Positions 22,814-33,151 of a DNA stretch of 64,000 nucleotides are shown in pieces. The stretch is from Serratia inhibens. GTDB lineage: Bacteria; Pseudomonadota; Gammaproteobacteria; Enterobacterales; Enterobacteriaceae. Each line of letters begins with the position of its first letter. The stretch's first letter is position 1. The notes beneath the pieces were generated by a model, which saw nothing but the letters and a program-made list of their open reading frames with translations, was not told the DNA's origin and searched no databases. The DNA lies in assembly GCF_003591175.1 (NCBI RefSeq), contig NZ_QYYG01000001.1:1240001-1304000 (forward strand), in the 5' to 3' direction. The position numbers and the translations under genes are program-made.

Positions 22814-24760
22814 TTACTCGCGCGCCAGCGCGTCAATCGGGTTAAGCCGGGCGGCACTGCGCGCAGGCAGATAGCCGAACACCACGCCGATAGCGGTGGA
22901 ACATAAAAACGCGCTCAACAATGCCGCCGGCGGGAAGCTGATCTGCCAACCCGGCAGCACCAATTGCACCAGCAGCCCGATGGTAAAGGACAGCATAATC
23001 CCCAAAGCGCCGCCAACCAGGCACACCAGCACCGCCTCAATCAGGAACTGCTGCAAGACATCGCCGGAGCGAGCCCCCACCGCCATACGGATACCAATCT
23101 CACGCGTACGCTCCGTCACCGACACCAGCATGATATTCATCACGCCAATACCGCCGACCACCAGCGAAATTACCGCCACCAGCGTCAGGAATAACTGCAG
23201 CGTTCGCGTGGTCTTCTCCGCCGTCTGCACCAGACTGTCCATGTTATAGGTGAAAAAGTCTTTTTTACCGTGGCGCAGCGCCAGCAGACGCGTCAGTTGC
23301 TGCTCAGCCTCCTGGCTGCTGTAACCGTCACGGATACGCACGGTAATCGAATCGAAATAGGCGTTGCCCATCAGCCGATTTGCCATGGTGCTGTAAGGCA
23401 CCCAAACGTTCAGCGTCTTGCTGCTGCCGAACATCGACTGCTTCTCTTTCGCTACCCCAACCACCGTCGCCGGCATATTGCCCACCAGCATCACCTCACC
23501 CACCACGTTCTTCTGATGCGGGAACAGCCGACGCTGGGTATTAGTGTCGATCACCACCGTTTGCGCCTGCGATTGCACCTGGAACGGGTCAATGCCGCCC
23601 CCCTGGGTGAAGGTCATGCCGTAAACGCGGAAAAACTGCTCGCTGACCCCGGTCACATTGGCCGCCACATCGACGTTGCCCAGCCGCAATCGCATGCTGC
23701 TGGCGATGGTCGGCGACAGCGCGCTGACATAGGGCTGCTCGCGCAACGCGTCGAGATCCTCATACTTCAACGACTGGCGGAAGGTCGGATCGTCGTCGCC
23801 GAAGTCCTTGCCGGGGTAAATGTCCACCGTATTGGTGCCGATGGATTTGATATCCGCCAACACCATCTGCTTGGCGGCGTCACCGATCACCAGGATCGAA
23901 ACCACCGAAGCGATGCCGATGATAATGCCCAACATGGTCAATGCGGTGCGCATTTTATTCGCCGCCATCGCCCGCCAGGCCATCACCAACGCCTCGCGAA
24001 AACGGCCGGTCTTCTGCTGCCAGGACGGTGCGGGCGCAACCAGTTCCAACGATTTGGCATTCGGATTGCCCTGCTGCGCCGGGCGCGAGTCGGCAATGAT
24101 CTCGCCATCGCGAATTTCAATGATCCGCTCTGCCTGCTGAGCGACGGCCGGATCGTGAGTAACGATAATCACAGTATGCCCCTGCTCACGCAGTTGCTTG
24201 AGGATCGTCATCACCTCTTCGCCAGAATGGCTGTCGAGGGCACCGGTCGGTTCATCCGCCAGGATCACCTGGCCGCCGTTCATCAGCGCACGAGCGATAC
24301 TGACGCGCTGCTGCTGGCCGCCGGAAAGCTGGCTCGGCCGGTAGCTGACGCGTTCACTCAACCCAAGGCGCCGTAACAGCGCGACCGCCCGTTCGCGCCG
24401 TGCCACCTTGCCCAGCCCGGCGTAGACCGCCGGCACCTCAACGTTATGCGCCGCGCTCAGATGAGGCAGCAAATGGTATCTCTGGAAGATAAAGCCAAAA
24501 TGCTCACGCCGCAGCCGGGCCAACGCATCGCCATCCAGCGTCGCCACATCCTGGCCGGCTACCCGGTACACGCCGGCGCTGGGCTTGTCCAGACAGCCGA
24601 GAATGTTCATCAGCGTAGACTTGCCAGAGCCGGAAGCCCCCATGATGGCCACCATTTCACCGGCATCGATGCTCAGGCTCACGTTTTTCAATACGTCCAC
24701 CGTCTGATCGCCCGACTGGTAGCTGCGGCGGATGCCGCTCAGTTGCAACAGCGCCGCCAT
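22814..24760 (-). CDS. macB: Macrolide/enterotoxin ABC exporter MacB
   Basis: Inner-membrane ABC protein of the MacAB-TolC tripartite pump, exporting macrolides, some peptides and toxins. It is 648 aa, exactly the E. coli length. The N-terminal nucleotide-binding domain has Walker [16 protein letters not shown] near residue 47, signature [16 protein letters not shown] and Walker [13 protein letters not shown]. It is followed by one membrane helix, a large periplasmic domain ([16 protein letters not shown]) and three C-terminal helices with the FtsX-like segment [20 protein letters not shown]. Its ATG overlaps the macA stop by one base (TGATG). Confidence 0.96.
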   Translation of the reverse strand: MAALLQLSGIRRSYQSGDQTVDVLKNVSLSIDAGEMVAIMGASGSGKSTLMNILGCLDKPSAGVYRVAGQDVATLDGDALARLRREHFGFIFQRYHLLPHLSAAHNVEVPAVYAGLGKVARRERAVALLRRLGLSERVSYRPSQLSGGQQQRVSIARALMNGGQVILADEPTGALDSHSGEEVMTILKQLREQGHTVIIVTHDPAVAQQAERIIEIRDGEIIADSRPAQQGNPNAKSLELVAPAPSWQQKTGRFREALVMAWRAMAANKMRTALTMLGIIIGIASVVSILVIGDAAKQMVLADIKSIGTNTVDIYPGKDFGDDDPTFRQSLKYEDLDALREQPYVSALSPTIASSMRLRLGNVDVAANVTGVSEQFFRVYGMTFTQGGGIDPFQVQSQAQTVVIDTNTQRRLFPHQKNVVGEVMLVGNMPATVVGVAKEKQSMFGSSKTLNVWVPYSTMANRLMGNAYFDSITVRIRDGYSSQEAEQQLTRLLALRHGKKDFFTYNMDSLVQTAEKTTRTLQLFLTLVAVISLVVGGIGVMNIMLVSVTERTREIGIRMAVGARSGDVLQQFLIEAVLVCLVGGALGIMLSFTIGLLVQLVLPGWQISFPPAALLSAFLCSTAIGVVFGYLPARSAARLNPIDALARE

Positions 24761-25884
24761 CAGTTGGCCTCCGAGCCGCCGCGGCTGACAATCACTTCAT
24801 CCCCGATGCTCAAGCCGCTCAGAATTTGTACGTCAATATTGTTACGCAGGCCGATACTCACCTCGCGTTTCTCTTCCTTGCCCTGTTTCAATACCGCAAC
24901 GTGGTAACGGTTATCGGCGATTTGATCGCCCAGCGCCGCCAGAGGAATGACCTGCGCCTGGCTGACGCCCGCCAGTTGGATATGCACCTGTGCCGTCATC
25001 TGCAAACGCAGCAATCCTTCGGGGTTCGGCACTTCGAAACGCGCATAGTAAAAGATGGCGTTGTTAACCTTTTCCGGCGTCGGCTGAATGTCTTTCAGCA
25101 CGCCGTCAAAACGGCGGTTGGGATCGCCCAGCACGGTAAACCAGGCTTTCTGGCCCGGTTTGAGGCTGATAACGTCCGCTTCCGACACCTGCGCCTTCAC
25201 CAGCATGGTGCCGAGATCCGCCAGCGTCAGAATGTTCGGCGCCTGCTGCGCCGCGATCACCGTCTGGCCTTGCAGCGTGGTGATCTGCACCACGTCTCCG
25301 TCCATCGGCGCTTCAATACGGGTAAACGCCAGATTGATTTTAGCGGTGTCCAGGCTGGCCTGGTTGCGGGCAATTTGCGCATTAATGGTACCGACCTGCG
25401 CCTTCTTCACCGCAAGCTGCGTCGCCGCCTGATCCAGATCCTGGCGCGATACCGCTTGCAACTTCGCCAGTGCCTGATTGCGCTGCAGCGTCACCGCCGC
25501 CAACTGCTGTTCAGCCTGGGCCTGTTGCAACTGAGCGTGCAGTTCGCGCAGCGTCGCCTCGCCCTCGCGGATGCTGTTTTGTGCCTGCTGGGGATCGATT
25601 ACGCCAAGTAACTGGCCTTTTTTCACCTTATCGCCGATCTCGACATACAGACTTTCCAACTGCCCGCTGACCTGAGCGCCAACGTCAACCTTGCGCACCG
25701 CGTCAAGCTGTCCGGTCGCCAGAACGTTTTGCTGCAGATCGCGCTTGGCTACCTTCACCGTTTTAAACTGGGTTGGCGCCGGGTGGCTGAAATGCCAGAT
25801 CGCCAGCGCGGCGATCGCCGCCACGACGATCAGTGCGCCAACCCAGCGTCGCTTGTGTCCTTTAAACATCATTGATGCCATCAT
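24760..25884 (-). CDS. macA: Macrolide export periplasmic adaptor MacA
   Basis: Membrane-fusion protein that links MacB to TolC. It is up to 374 aa (family about 371). An N-terminal membrane anchor ([19 protein letters not shown]) is followed by a split lipoyl domain ([20 protein letters not shown] and [20 protein letters not shown]). Between these halves is the long alpha-helical hairpin ([20 protein letters not shown]). The C-terminal beta-barrel follows. Several in-frame ATGs occur at the start; AAAAGG directly precedes the first, so ATG 25881 or 25872 may be the true start. It forms an operon with macB. Confidence 0.94.
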   Translation of the reverse strand: MMASMMFKGHKRRWVGALIVVAAIAALAIWHFSHPAPTQFKTVKVAKRDLQQNVLATGQLDAVRKVDVGAQVSGQLESLYVEIGDKVKKGQLLGVIDPQQAQNSIREGEATLRELHAQLQQAQAEQQLAAVTLQRNQALAKLQAVSRQDLDQAATQLAVKKAQVGTINAQIARNQASLDTAKINLAFTRIEAPMDGDVVQITTLQGQTVIAAQQAPNILTLADLGTMLVKAQVSEADVISLKPGQKAWFTVLGDPNRRFDGVLKDIQPTPEKVNNAIFYYARFEVPNPEGLLRLQMTAQVHIQLAGVSQAQVIPLAALGDQIADNRYHVAVLKQGKEEKREVSIGLRNNIDVQILSGLSIGDEVIVSRGGSEAN

Positions 25885-26286
25885 CCTTTTGTTTTTTATT
25901 GATTATTTCAAATAACCCAGAAAGTTTTTCCGGCATCTTATCCGGTTTTTAATCCGCTACTCATCATGCCCATGGCAAGTTGAACGGGATTATAACCGTC
26001 CCTACCTATGTACGCATTAAGACAGAATTAAGAGCAAACAGTTAAGGGTAACTTACAGGAACAGAGAAAGGTTATCTCCGGCATGTCCTGCAATTTAACG
26101 GGTACCGTTTTGCGCAAGCGGGCATTTTTGGCGAAAGAGAGGGCTATATTGACGCACACAGTGCGGAGTAACTAAACCTTGGCTCAACACAATGTGGAGA
26201 CGCCCCGGGTTAGCGTTGAGCATTGAACTCCCGTTTAGCGAAAGCTTGCTGAAATAGCGCCATTCAACACTGCCAAGGATTTCATC
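25885..26286. other. Divergent region between macA and ybjX
   Basis: About 400 bases with no supportable gene. It must carry the macAB and ybjX promoters. In Salmonella both genes are linked to PhoPQ, but I could not find a convincing PhoP box (GTTTA direct repeat) here. A CTCAAC/GTTGAG inverted pair lies near 26174-26221. Confidence 0.4.
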
Positions 26287-27255
26287 ATGTCTCAGCTCAG
26301 CTATCCACTCGTATCTGCACGCCCGCTCAACGGCTGGCAACTGATGACGGCGCTGATCAATGGCGATATGGCGCCGAGCAAAGCCTGGAAGAAAGCCTCA
26401 TTCCGCCTGAAGTTTATCGGCCGCTCGCTGTTTAGCTGGCACGCTACCGGTGCCCTGCTGAATACGCTGGCGTCCAATCCCCTGCTGGATGAGATTCTGA
26501 ACGCTCAGCCCAATCTGCCCTGCAAGTTGCATCGCCCCTACCTGGCGGCAAACATGAACAAGATCGAGTGTCTGTTCGCCCTGCGCGATCACTATGATCT
26601 CAGCGCGCAGCGCATGCCGCTGAAAATGCGAGTCGGTCACCTGAATAAACCCTTCGTGCTGGCCAGCGTCACCGGCAAAAGCGGCGCACCGGTTTCGCTG
26701 GAACTGTCAGCCATCGATCACCTGAACAAAGAAGGGGAAACCACCCTGCTGTTGCGCAATGCCGCCGGCATTATGCTGGCGGAAATCACCTTTGCGCTGA
26801 TGCACTATCAGCAACAGCCGACGCTGTTCATCGGCGGTTTGCAGGGGGCCAACCACCAGGTACCGCACGCGGAAATCCAGCTCGCCACCAAAGAATGCCA
26901 CGGGCTGTTTCCGAAACGGCTGGTGCTGGAAGGCATTTGCACGCTGGCGCATCATCTGGGCATCCGCCAAATAGTGGCGGTGGGCAATGCCACCCATATC
27001 TATCAAAACTGGCGTTATCACAGTAAAAAGAAAGACCAACTGCACGCCGATTACGATCAGTTCTGGAGCTCGATGGGCGGCAAGATGCTCGACAGCGGTT
27101 ACTTCCTGCTGCCGGAACGCATCACGCGCAAACCGATCGATGAGGTGGCCAGCAAGAAACGGGCAGAATACCGCCGTCGTTATCAATTGCTGGATGAACT
27201 GGAACAGGGAATGGCTGAACATTTCAGCCCGCCGGCAAGATTGCCGGGCGCCTAA
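26287..27255 (+). CDS. ybjX: VirK/YbjX family protein (DUF535)
   Basis: Protein of 322 aa in the VirK/YbjX (DUF535) family. Homologues such as Shigella VirK and Salmonella YbjX are linked to cell-envelope remodelling and resistance to antimicrobial peptides; the biochemical activity is not known. Recognisable family stretches include YLAANMNKIECLFALRDHYD, GGLQGANHQVPHAEIQLATK and AVGNATHIYQNWRYHSKKKD. AAGGA lies about 9 bases upstream of the ATG. It converges on ybjD, whose stop region it overlaps by 4 bases, as in the E. coli neighbourhood. Confidence 0.9.
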   Translation: MSQLSYPLVSARPLNGWQLMTALINGDMAPSKAWKKASFRLKFIGRSLFSWHATGALLNTLASNPLLDEILNAQPNLPCKLHRPYLAANMNKIECLFALRDHYDLSAQRMPLKMRVGHLNKPFVLASVTGKSGAPVSLELSAIDHLNKEGETTLLLRNAAGIMLAEITFALMHYQQQPTLFIGGLQGANHQVPHAEIQLATKECHGLFPKRLVLEGICTLAHHLGIRQIVAVGNATHIYQNWRYHSKKKDQLHADYDQFWSSMGGKMLDSGYFLLPERITRKPIDEVASKKRAEYRRRYQLLDELEQGMAEHFSPPARLPGA

Positions 27256-28916
27256 TCCGCCCGGCCGCGCGCCAGCCAGATCACGCGCGAGAACATTTTC
27301 TTTAGCAGTGGCGGCACGGAATCGGTGCCCCATTCGCCGGCCTGCATCGCTACTTCGATAGCCAGATCGGGTTTCGAAGAGTGATGCACCGCCTTCAGGA
27401 TCACCTTGCGTATCGGCATCTGTGCATTGATCGGCACAGAGGCGACGCGGTGATAGACCGGGCTGAACCCCTCGCGGAACATAAAGTGCTCCATATCCGG
27501 CGCCGGCAGCGCGGTCAGGCGGTCACGCTCGCTGTCGCCGTGGTTATCCAGCAAGCTGCGCACGGTGTTGGCGTATTTCTTCCCGGCCTCGTCGCCGTCC
27601 ACCAGCGCATGCCATTCAATGCCCATGCGTCGGGCAAACCTCAACAGCGGCTTCAGACCGCACTGGGCGAATTCAATCACCCGCACCCCTTCCGCCTCAA
27701 AGTGATAGCCGCACTGGCGCGCCAGCTCACTCAACAGCCAAACCTCGGTCTCGCCTTCCACCAACAGCCAACAGCGGGCAAACAGCGATGACGGCCGGTT
27801 AAAGCGAATATGGAAAGCAATGCGCCGCCCGTCTTCCGGCCCCAACCCACGCGGGCCGAGGCGGTAAGTGGCAACCCGCCCCGACTCGCGCACCAGCCGG
27901 CAAACATGCTCCACCGGTACCAGCGACACCAGTTCGCTGGAATTGGTGGTGGTGATGCGTTGCAACGGCAACTGGTTGAGCAGCCCCCAGGCCACCGACA
28001 GCATGATCGGGTGCAGCCGGGTTTCCGGGTCCTCCACCAACAGCAACGGCCGGGCGTGCGGATCCAACTTGACGTTGCCTTTGGCCTGCAGCAGCGTAGA
28101 AAACATGCCAAGCAAAATCAGCCGCATGCTGCGGCTGTTCGGTTCAGCGACCATCCGGTTGATGCTGTCCAGCGAGCGCCACGCCTGCTGGTCCTGATCT
28201 TGATCCAAAGGGTGGCTGCGCGGGCGCGCCACCTGCGATCCCTGCTCAGCGAAGTAATGTTCCAGCAGTTGCTGCATCGCCGCCAGCCCCTGCCGCAATT
28301 CGCCATTAGTCAGCTTTTGCGGATTGCGCACCAGTTCGCGCGTCAGTTGATCCAACTGCCGGGCCAGCGCCTGATTATCCGCAGGATGATCGTCATTGAG
28401 CGAGCTGGGCCGCAGGCGACGAATAAAACGCGCATCGCGCAAACGCAATACCGGGTGAATACGGATAATGGCGTGCGCCAACTGTTCAATGTGGTGCAGT
28501 TGTATCGCATTGCCCTCGGCGTCCAAAAAACTGCGCCAGGTGCACACCGTATCGTCATCGGCCAGTTCTCCTTCGCAACGATAATAAATACGGTTCAGAT
28601 TATCATCGCCCTTGACCCACAGCGGCGACAGGTGGCGATAACGGGGGAGATGAGCATGGCCGCGGTCTTTCTCGCAAAAGGTAAACACCACCTGCAAATA
28701 CCGCTCTTTGGCCGCCTCTTCGCCGGGAGGGAAATGAAAGTCGTGCACTTCAAAACGGTAGAGCTTTTGCTCCGGCGCCAACAGCAGGGTCAGCGCGTCC
28801 AGCAGGCTGGATTTACCCCAGGCGTTTTCGCCGAGCAGCAGCGTGTTGTCATCCAGCATCAGGGACAACCGGTTAATGCCGCGGAAACCTACAATCTCGA
28901 TACGCTCTAAGAACAT
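27252..28916 (-). CDS. ybjD: OLD-family ATP-dependent endonuclease YbjD
   Basis: Predicted cytoplasmic ATPase-nuclease of the OLD class, 554 aa. The N-terminal ABC-type ATPase has Walker A GENAWGKSSLLDALTLLL at about residues 34-51 and a Walker B-like LLLVEDPETRLHPIML. The C-terminal TOPRIM nuclease domain starts at LLVEGETEVWLLSEL and carries the acidic cluster ALVDGDEAGKKYANTVRS. This is the class 2-like solo OLD arrangement, without a UvrD-type partner gene. The cellular role in E. coli is unknown; some OLD proteins act in phage defence. Confidence 0.92.
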   Translation of the reverse strand: MFLERIEIVGFRGINRLSLMLDDNTLLLGENAWGKSSLLDALTLLLAPEQKLYRFEVHDFHFPPGEEAAKERYLQVVFTFCEKDRGHAHLPRYRHLSPLWVKGDDNLNRIYYRCEGELADDDTVCTWRSFLDAEGNAIQLHHIEQLAHAIIRIHPVLRLRDARFIRRLRPSSLNDDHPADNQALARQLDQLTRELVRNPQKLTNGELRQGLAAMQQLLEHYFAEQGSQVARPRSHPLDQDQDQQAWRSLDSINRMVAEPNSRSMRLILLGMFSTLLQAKGNVKLDPHARPLLLVEDPETRLHPIMLSVAWGLLNQLPLQRITTTNSSELVSLVPVEHVCRLVRESGRVATYRLGPRGLGPEDGRRIAFHIRFNRPSSLFARCWLLVEGETEVWLLSELARQCGYHFEAEGVRVIEFAQCGLKPLLRFARRMGIEWHALVDGDEAGKKYANTVRSLLDNHGDSERDRLTALPAPDMEHFMFREGFSPVYHRVASVPINAQMPIRKVILKAVHHSSKPDLAIEVAMQAGEWGTDSVPPLLKKMFSRVIWLARGRAD

Positions 28917-29108
28917 CTACCGCCTCCCGTGCGCGCCGTCACCGTCCTCAATGAAGGTGACCTTCCCAGAGCATGGTCAAAAAACCCCTTGCAGGTCAAG
29001 CAGACTGCGTCAAATCTGCCGCTTTACTCCGGCCATTGTTTTGGTTAGCGTGTGGGCCTTGCCGGTCATCCGCGCACCGCCTCCCGAACAAAGGACGTAA
29101 GCTTCACC

Positions 29109-30005
29109 ATGTATTCAGGACTGTTGATTATTCTGTTACCGCTGATTGCCGGTTACCTCATCCCCTTACGCAGCCGCACATTACTGCAAGCCATCAATCG
29201 TCTGTTGAGCTGGATGGTTTACGTGATCCTGTTTTTCATGGGCATCAGCCTGGCATTTTTGGAGGATCTGAGCAGCAACCTGTTGCTGATATTCCAGTAC
29301 GCCGCCGTGTTTTTCCTGTGTATCTTGGCCGCCAGCTTGCTGATGCTGACACTGCTGGAACGCAAAATGCCATGGCGCAACAGCCATAAACAGGAGCGAC
29401 TGCCTTCGCGCCTGCACATGGCGCTGGAATCGCTTAAACTGTGCGGCGTGGTGCTCGGCGGTTTCCTGCTCGGTCTGACGCAGTGGCAGTGGCTGCAGTT
29501 TGCCGGCAAGGGCAGTGAATACGCGTTGATTTTCCTGCTGCTGCTGGTGGGCATCCAACTGCGCAACAGCGGCATGACGCTGCGTCAAATCGTGATTAAC
29601 CGGCGCGGCATGATGGTGGCGGTGGTGGTGACGATCAGCGCACTGGCCGGCGGCGCGCTGGCGGCACAGCTGCTGGGGCTGCCGATCAAAGCCGGGCTGG
29701 CGATGGCTTCCGGTTTCGGCTGGTATTCGCTTTCCGGTATTCTGATCACCGACGCCTATGGCCCGGTCCTGGGCAGCGCGGCCTTCTTTAACGATCTGGC
29801 GCGCGAGTTGGTGGCGATTATGCTGATCCCTACCCTGGTACGCCGCAGCCGTTCCTCGGCGCTGGGCCTGTGCGGAGCCACCTCGATGGACTTCACCCTA
29901 CCGGTGTTGCAACGCAGCGGCGGGCTGGAGATGGTGCCGCCGGCGATCGTGCACGGTTTCCTGCTGAGCCTGCTGGCGCCGGTGCTGATCGCCTTGTTCT
30001 CCTGA
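29109..30005 (+). CDS. lysO: Lysine exporter LysO (YbjE)
   Basis: Inner-membrane L-lysine exporter of 298 aa (DUF340 family), which also confers resistance to the lysine antimetabolite thialysine in E. coli. From ATG 29109 the protein starts MYSGLLIILLPLIAGYLIPL and has about eight hydrophobic segments. The conserved SGFGWYSLSGILITDAYGPV, where transport-essential acidic residues lie, is intact. An earlier in-frame start would add a polar extension foreign to the family. In E. coli aqpZ lies between ybjE and ybjD; it is missing here. Confidence 0.92.
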   Translation: MYSGLLIILLPLIAGYLIPLRSRTLLQAINRLLSWMVYVILFFMGISLAFLEDLSSNLLLIFQYAAVFFLCILAASLLMLTLLERKMPWRNSHKQERLPSRLHMALESLKLCGVVLGGFLLGLTQWQWLQFAGKGSEYALIFLLLLVGIQLRNSGMTLRQIVINRRGMMVAVVVTISALAGGALAAQLLGLPIKAGLAMASGFGWYSLSGILITDAYGPVLGSAAFFNDLARELVAIMLIPTLVRRSRSSALGLCGATSMDFTLPVLQRSGGLEMVPPAIVHGFLLSLLAPVLIALFS

Positions 30006-30012
30006 TCTCTTC

Positions 30013-30029
30013 CGGGGGCGATGCCCCCG
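30013..30029 (+). terminator. Short GC-rich hairpin after lysO
   Basis: CGGGGGC, loop GAT, GCCCCCG, 8 bases past the lysO stop. No good T run follows, so terminator strength is uncertain. Confidence 0.4.
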
Positions 30030-30062
30030 TAAAACGTAATAATTCCCATCCGCAGAGTAAAA

Positions 30063-30076
30063 TTGCGCTAAATCAA
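30063..30076 (+). promoter_or_regulatory. Candidate FNR box upstream of hcp
   Basis: TTGCGCTAAATCAA has one perfect FNR half-site (ATCAA) and one partial half (TTGCG for TTGAT). If transcription starts near 30140, its centre lies at about -71, which agrees with the position I recall for the E. coli hcp FNR site (-72.5). Confidence 0.45.
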
Positions 30077-30140
30077 ACTTACCCGCAGTAACCTCACAAA
30101 AGCCTTTTTAAGCCCCGGTTGCCGATCTATGCTCATAAAC

Positions 30141-30160
30141 AAGCATTATAAATGCAACTT
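30141..30160 (+). promoter_or_regulatory. Candidate NsrR operator of hcp-hcr
   Basis: AAGCATTATAAATGCAACTT resembles the NsrR consensus (two AAGATGCATTT-type half-sites in inverted order). It lies 17 bases before the hcp start, where it would overlap the start of transcription. NsrR is the nitric-oxide-sensing repressor of hcp-hcr in enterobacteria. Assigned by eye. Confidence 0.6.
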
Positions 30161-30176
30161 TAAAAAGGAAGCGATT

Positions 30177-31826
30177 ATGTTCTGTGTGCAATGTGAACAA
30201 ACCATCCGAACCCCGGCAGGCAACGGTTGCTCGTATGCTCAGGGCATGTGCGGCAAAACGGCGGAAACCTCCGATCTGCAAGATCTGCTGGTAGCGGCGT
30301 TGCAGGGGCTGTCCGCCTGGGCGCTGCAGGCCCGCTCGCTCGGGATTATCGATCATGATATCGACAGCTTTGCCCCACGCGCCTTCTTCTCTACTCTGAC
30401 CAACGTCAACTTCGACTCTGAACGCATCATCGGTTACGCGCGGGAAACTCTGCTCCTGCGTGACTCGCTGGCCACACGCTGCCGGCTGCTGGATGCCGGC
30501 GCGCGCGTCGAACATCCGCTGGCCAGTCTGCAACTTGACGGCGACGATATGCCGGCGCTGTTGCAGCAGGCGACACAGTTCGCCCTCAACACCGACAAAA
30601 CCGAGGTGGGCGATGACGTTCACGGTCTGCGCATGTTGTGCCTGTATGGCCTGAAAGGCGCGGCGGCCTATATGGAACACGCCCACGTGCTGGGCCAGTT
30701 CGACGACCAAATCTATGCCGATTACCATGCCTTTATGGCCTGGCTCGGCACCCAGCCGCGCGACGTGGATACTCTGCTGAACAATGCCATGGGTATCGGC
30801 AAAATGAACTTCAACGTGATGGCGATCCTCGATCACGGTGAAACTCAGGCCTATGGCGATCCGATCCCCAGTGCGGTGAATGTACGCCCGGTGGCAGGCA
30901 AAGCGATTCTGATCTCCGGCCACGATCTGAAAGATCTGCGCATGCTGCTGGAGCAAACCGAGGGCCAGGGCGTTAATGTCTATACCCACGGTGAAATGCT
31001 GCCGGCGCACGGCTATCCCGAGCTGAAAAAATTCAAACATCTGGTAGGCAATTACGGCAGCGGCTGGCAGAACCAGCAGATCGAGTTCGCCAAATTCCCC
31101 GGCCCCATCCTGATGACCTCCAACTGCATTATCGATCCTAACGTCGGCAACTACGGCGATCGCATCTGGACGCGCAGCATCGTCGGCTGGCCAGGCGTTA
31201 ACCATCTGGAAGGAGATGACTTCACCCGCGTGATCGCCCAGGCGCAGGGTATGAACGGTTTCCCTTACACCGAGATCGAACATATGATCACCGTCGGCTT
31301 TGGCCGCCAGACGCTGCTCAACGCCGCCGATACGGTGATCGATCTGGTGGCGCAGAAGAAACTGCGCCACGTGTTCCTGGTCGGCGGTTGTGACGGCAGC
31401 CGCGATGAGCGCAGCTATTTCACCGACTTCGCCCGCAGCGTGCCGCAAGATTGCCTTATCATGACGCTGGCCTGCGGCAAATACCGCTTCAATAAGCTGG
31501 ACTTCGGCACGCTGGAAGGCCTGCCACGTCTGCTGGACGTCGGCCAGTGCAACGACGCCTATTCCGCCATCATGCTGGCGGTGAAACTGTCCGAGACGCT
31601 TGGCTGCACGGTCAACGAACTGCCTCTCAGCCTGGTGCTGTCGTGGTTTGAACAAAAGGCGATCGTCATCCTGCTGACGCTGCTGTCGCTGGGGGTAAAA
31701 AACATCGTCACCGGCCCGACCGCACCAGGCTTCCTGACCGACAACCTGATGGCGATCCTCTACGACAAGTTCGGCATGCGCCCAATCACCACCGTTGAGC
31801 AGGATCTGCAAGCCCTGCTCGGCTAA
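30177..31826 (+). CDS. hcp: Hybrid cluster protein Hcp (hydroxylamine/NO reductase)
   Basis: Cytoplasmic hybrid-cluster enzyme that reduces nitric oxide to N2O at low levels (earlier called hydroxylamine reductase), and in E. coli also S-nitrosylates proteins. It is 550 aa from ATG 30177, the E. coli length. The N-terminal cysteines are at 3, 6, 18 and 25 (C-x2-C-x11-C-x6-C), the enterobacterial [2Fe-2S]-type spacing. Hybrid-cluster ligand segments such as [20 protein letters not shown] and LACGKYRFN are intact. AAAGGA precedes the start. hcr, encoding its reductase, follows after 55 bases. Confidence 0.97.
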   Translation: MFCVQCEQTIRTPAGNGCSYAQGMCGKTAETSDLQDLLVAALQGLSAWALQARSLGIIDHDIDSFAPRAFFSTLTNVNFDSERIIGYARETLLLRDSLATRCRLLDAGARVEHPLASLQLDGDDMPALLQQATQFALNTDKTEVGDDVHGLRMLCLYGLKGAAAYMEHAHVLGQFDDQIYADYHAFMAWLGTQPRDVDTLLNNAMGIGKMNFNVMAILDHGETQAYGDPIPSAVNVRPVAGKAILISGHDLKDLRMLLEQTEGQGVNVYTHGEMLPAHGYPELKKFKHLVGNYGSGWQNQQIEFAKFPGPILMTSNCIIDPNVGNYGDRIWTRSIVGWPGVNHLEGDDFTRVIAQAQGMNGFPYTEIEHMITVGFGRQTLLNAADTVIDLVAQKKLRHVFLVGGCDGSRDERSYFTDFARSVPQDCLIMTLACGKYRFNKLDFGTLEGLPRLLDVGQCNDAYSAIMLAVKLSETLGCTVNELPLSLVLSWFEQKAIVILLTLLSLGVKNIVTGPTAPGFLTDNLMAILYDKFGMRPITTVEQDLQALLG

Positions 31827-31881
31827 TGCCGTCGTTTTCGGGGCCGCGCCTATGTCGGCCCCTTTGCCTTTGAGGTGCTCC

Positions 31882-32886
31882 ATGACCCAACCCAGCCCCC
31901 TTTGCCCAAACCGTATGCAGGTACACTCGATCCGGCAGGAAACTGCCGATGTCTGGACGCTGGACCTGATCTGCGACGTTTTTTACCCTTATCAGGCAGG
32001 CCAGTTTGCGCTGGTCAGCATCCGCAATACCGAAGAAACGCTGCGCGCCTATACGCTCTCTTCCTCGCCCGGCCAAAGCCGCTTTCTCAGCATCAGCGTA
32101 CGCTGCCTGCCGGACGGCGCGGGTTCGCGCTGGCTGACGCAGGAGGTCAAACCCGGCAACACCCTGTGGCTGTCCGATGCGCAGGGAGAGTTCAGTTGCG
32201 AACGCCACCCGGCCGATCGTTACCTGATGCTGGCGGCCGGCTGCGGCGTTACGCCGATTATCTCCATGTGCCGCTGGCTGGTCGCCAACCGTCCGGCCTG
32301 CGATATTGCCGTGATCTTTAACGTACGTACCCCCGCAGATACGATTTTTGCCCAACAATGGCGCGAGTTGTGCGCCGCGCATCCGCAACTGCAACTGACG
32401 CTGATGGCCGAACAGGATGCTCAGCCGGGCTACCTCAACGGGCGGATAACGTTAGAAGCCTTGCGACAGGCCGCGCCGGATATCGCCGAACGTAGGGTGA
32501 TGACCTGTGGCCCCGCGCCTTACATGACGCAGGCGGAGCAGTTTTGCCGCCAGCTTGGCGTGCCGGCAGCCCGCTTCCACAAAGAACAGTTCCATACGCC
32601 GGCGGAAACGGACGTCGGGCAAAACGAAGGATTAACGCTGCGCGTCGCCAGGCCGCTGCGCGAGTTCCGCGTACCGGTCGGCAGCACGCTGCTGGCAGCG
32701 ATGGAGGCCCACGCGCTGCCGGTTAACGCCGCCTGCCGTGCCGGGGTCTGCGGCTCGTGCAAAACCCGTATCCTCGACGGTGACTACACCACCACCAGCA
32801 GCATGACGCTCACCCCGACCGAGATCGCCCAAGGGTATGTGCTGGCTTGCAGTTGCCAATTGCAGGGCGACGTCACCCTCGCCTGA
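31882..32886 (+). CDS. hcr: NADH oxidoreductase Hcr (electron donor to Hcp)
   Basis: Flavo-iron-sulfur reductase that passes electrons from NADH to Hcp. It is 334 aa from ATG 31882 (family about 322). The FAD-binding motif is RAYTLSSSP, the NAD domain begins MLAAGCGVTPIISM, and the C-terminal plant-type [2Fe-2S] ferredoxin domain has its four cysteines (CRAGVCGSCKTR, then LACSCQ). It is the second gene of the hcp-hcr operon and ends at a hairpin terminator. Both genes are expected to be controlled by NsrR and FNR through the sites upstream of hcp. Confidence 0.95.
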   Translation: MTQPSPLCPNRMQVHSIRQETADVWTLDLICDVFYPYQAGQFALVSIRNTEETLRAYTLSSSPGQSRFLSISVRCLPDGAGSRWLTQEVKPGNTLWLSDAQGEFSCERHPADRYLMLAAGCGVTPIISMCRWLVANRPACDIAVIFNVRTPADTIFAQQWRELCAAHPQLQLTLMAEQDAQPGYLNGRITLEALRQAAPDIAERRVMTCGPAPYMTQAEQFCRQLGVPAARFHKEQFHTPAETDVGQNEGLTLRVARPLREFRVPVGSTLLAAMEAHALPVNAACRAGVCGSCKTRILDGDYTTTSSMTLTPTEIAQGYVLACSCQLQGDVTLA

Positions 32887-32894
32887 CGGCCATA

Positions 32895-32920
32895 GCCCCA
32901 TCTCGCCGATGGGGCATTTA
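32895..32920 (+). terminator. hcp-hcr terminator
   Basis: GCCCCAT, a seven-base loop, ATGGGGC, then ATTTAT, located 9 bases after the hcr stop. Confidence 0.65.
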
Positions 32921-33005
32921 TCGGCAAGCAGGCTTCACCTTCCCCTTCTACACTTTCCCGGTTCCATACGTGTTACTGCGTTTATTTGAGAAAGACTGAT
33001 AAGTC

Positions 33006-33127
33006 ATACCCAATAGATTTCAAGTCACAGCCAGACGGCAAGCGTGGGTATCCCCAGAAGCTGACTCAGGTCAGTGACTGGGGTGCACACGTGCAGCCAA
33101 CAACGCTGTAGCGTGAAAGATGAGGGA
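33006..33127. repeat. Palindromic intergenic repeat (Serratia/Yersinia type), copy 1
   Basis: A stretch of about 122 bases starts ATACCCAATAGATTTCAAGT and ends near GTGAAAGATGAGGGA. The outer ends are imperfect inverted repeats. The centre is a strong hairpin: CCCCAG at 33052-33057 with CTGGGG at 33078-33083, enclosing CTGAC/GTCAG. I recognise the pattern as a dispersed, probably MITE-like repeat common between genes in Serratia and relatives. It lies directly in front of poxB and may carry or displace its promoter. Confidence 0.75.
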
Positions 33128-33151
33128 ACCTTTACAACGCTTGGGGGAACT

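Noticed and set aside
25885-26286. PhoP box shared by macAB and ybjX
   Set aside because: No direct repeat of GTTTA with 11-base periodicity could be read; only weak partial matches exist.
30108-31883. A 591-codon open frame on the minus strand opposite hcp
   Set aside because: It is antisense to the highly conserved hcp gene on the other strand, has no ribosome site and resembles no family; high GC at third positions keeps the reverse frame open.
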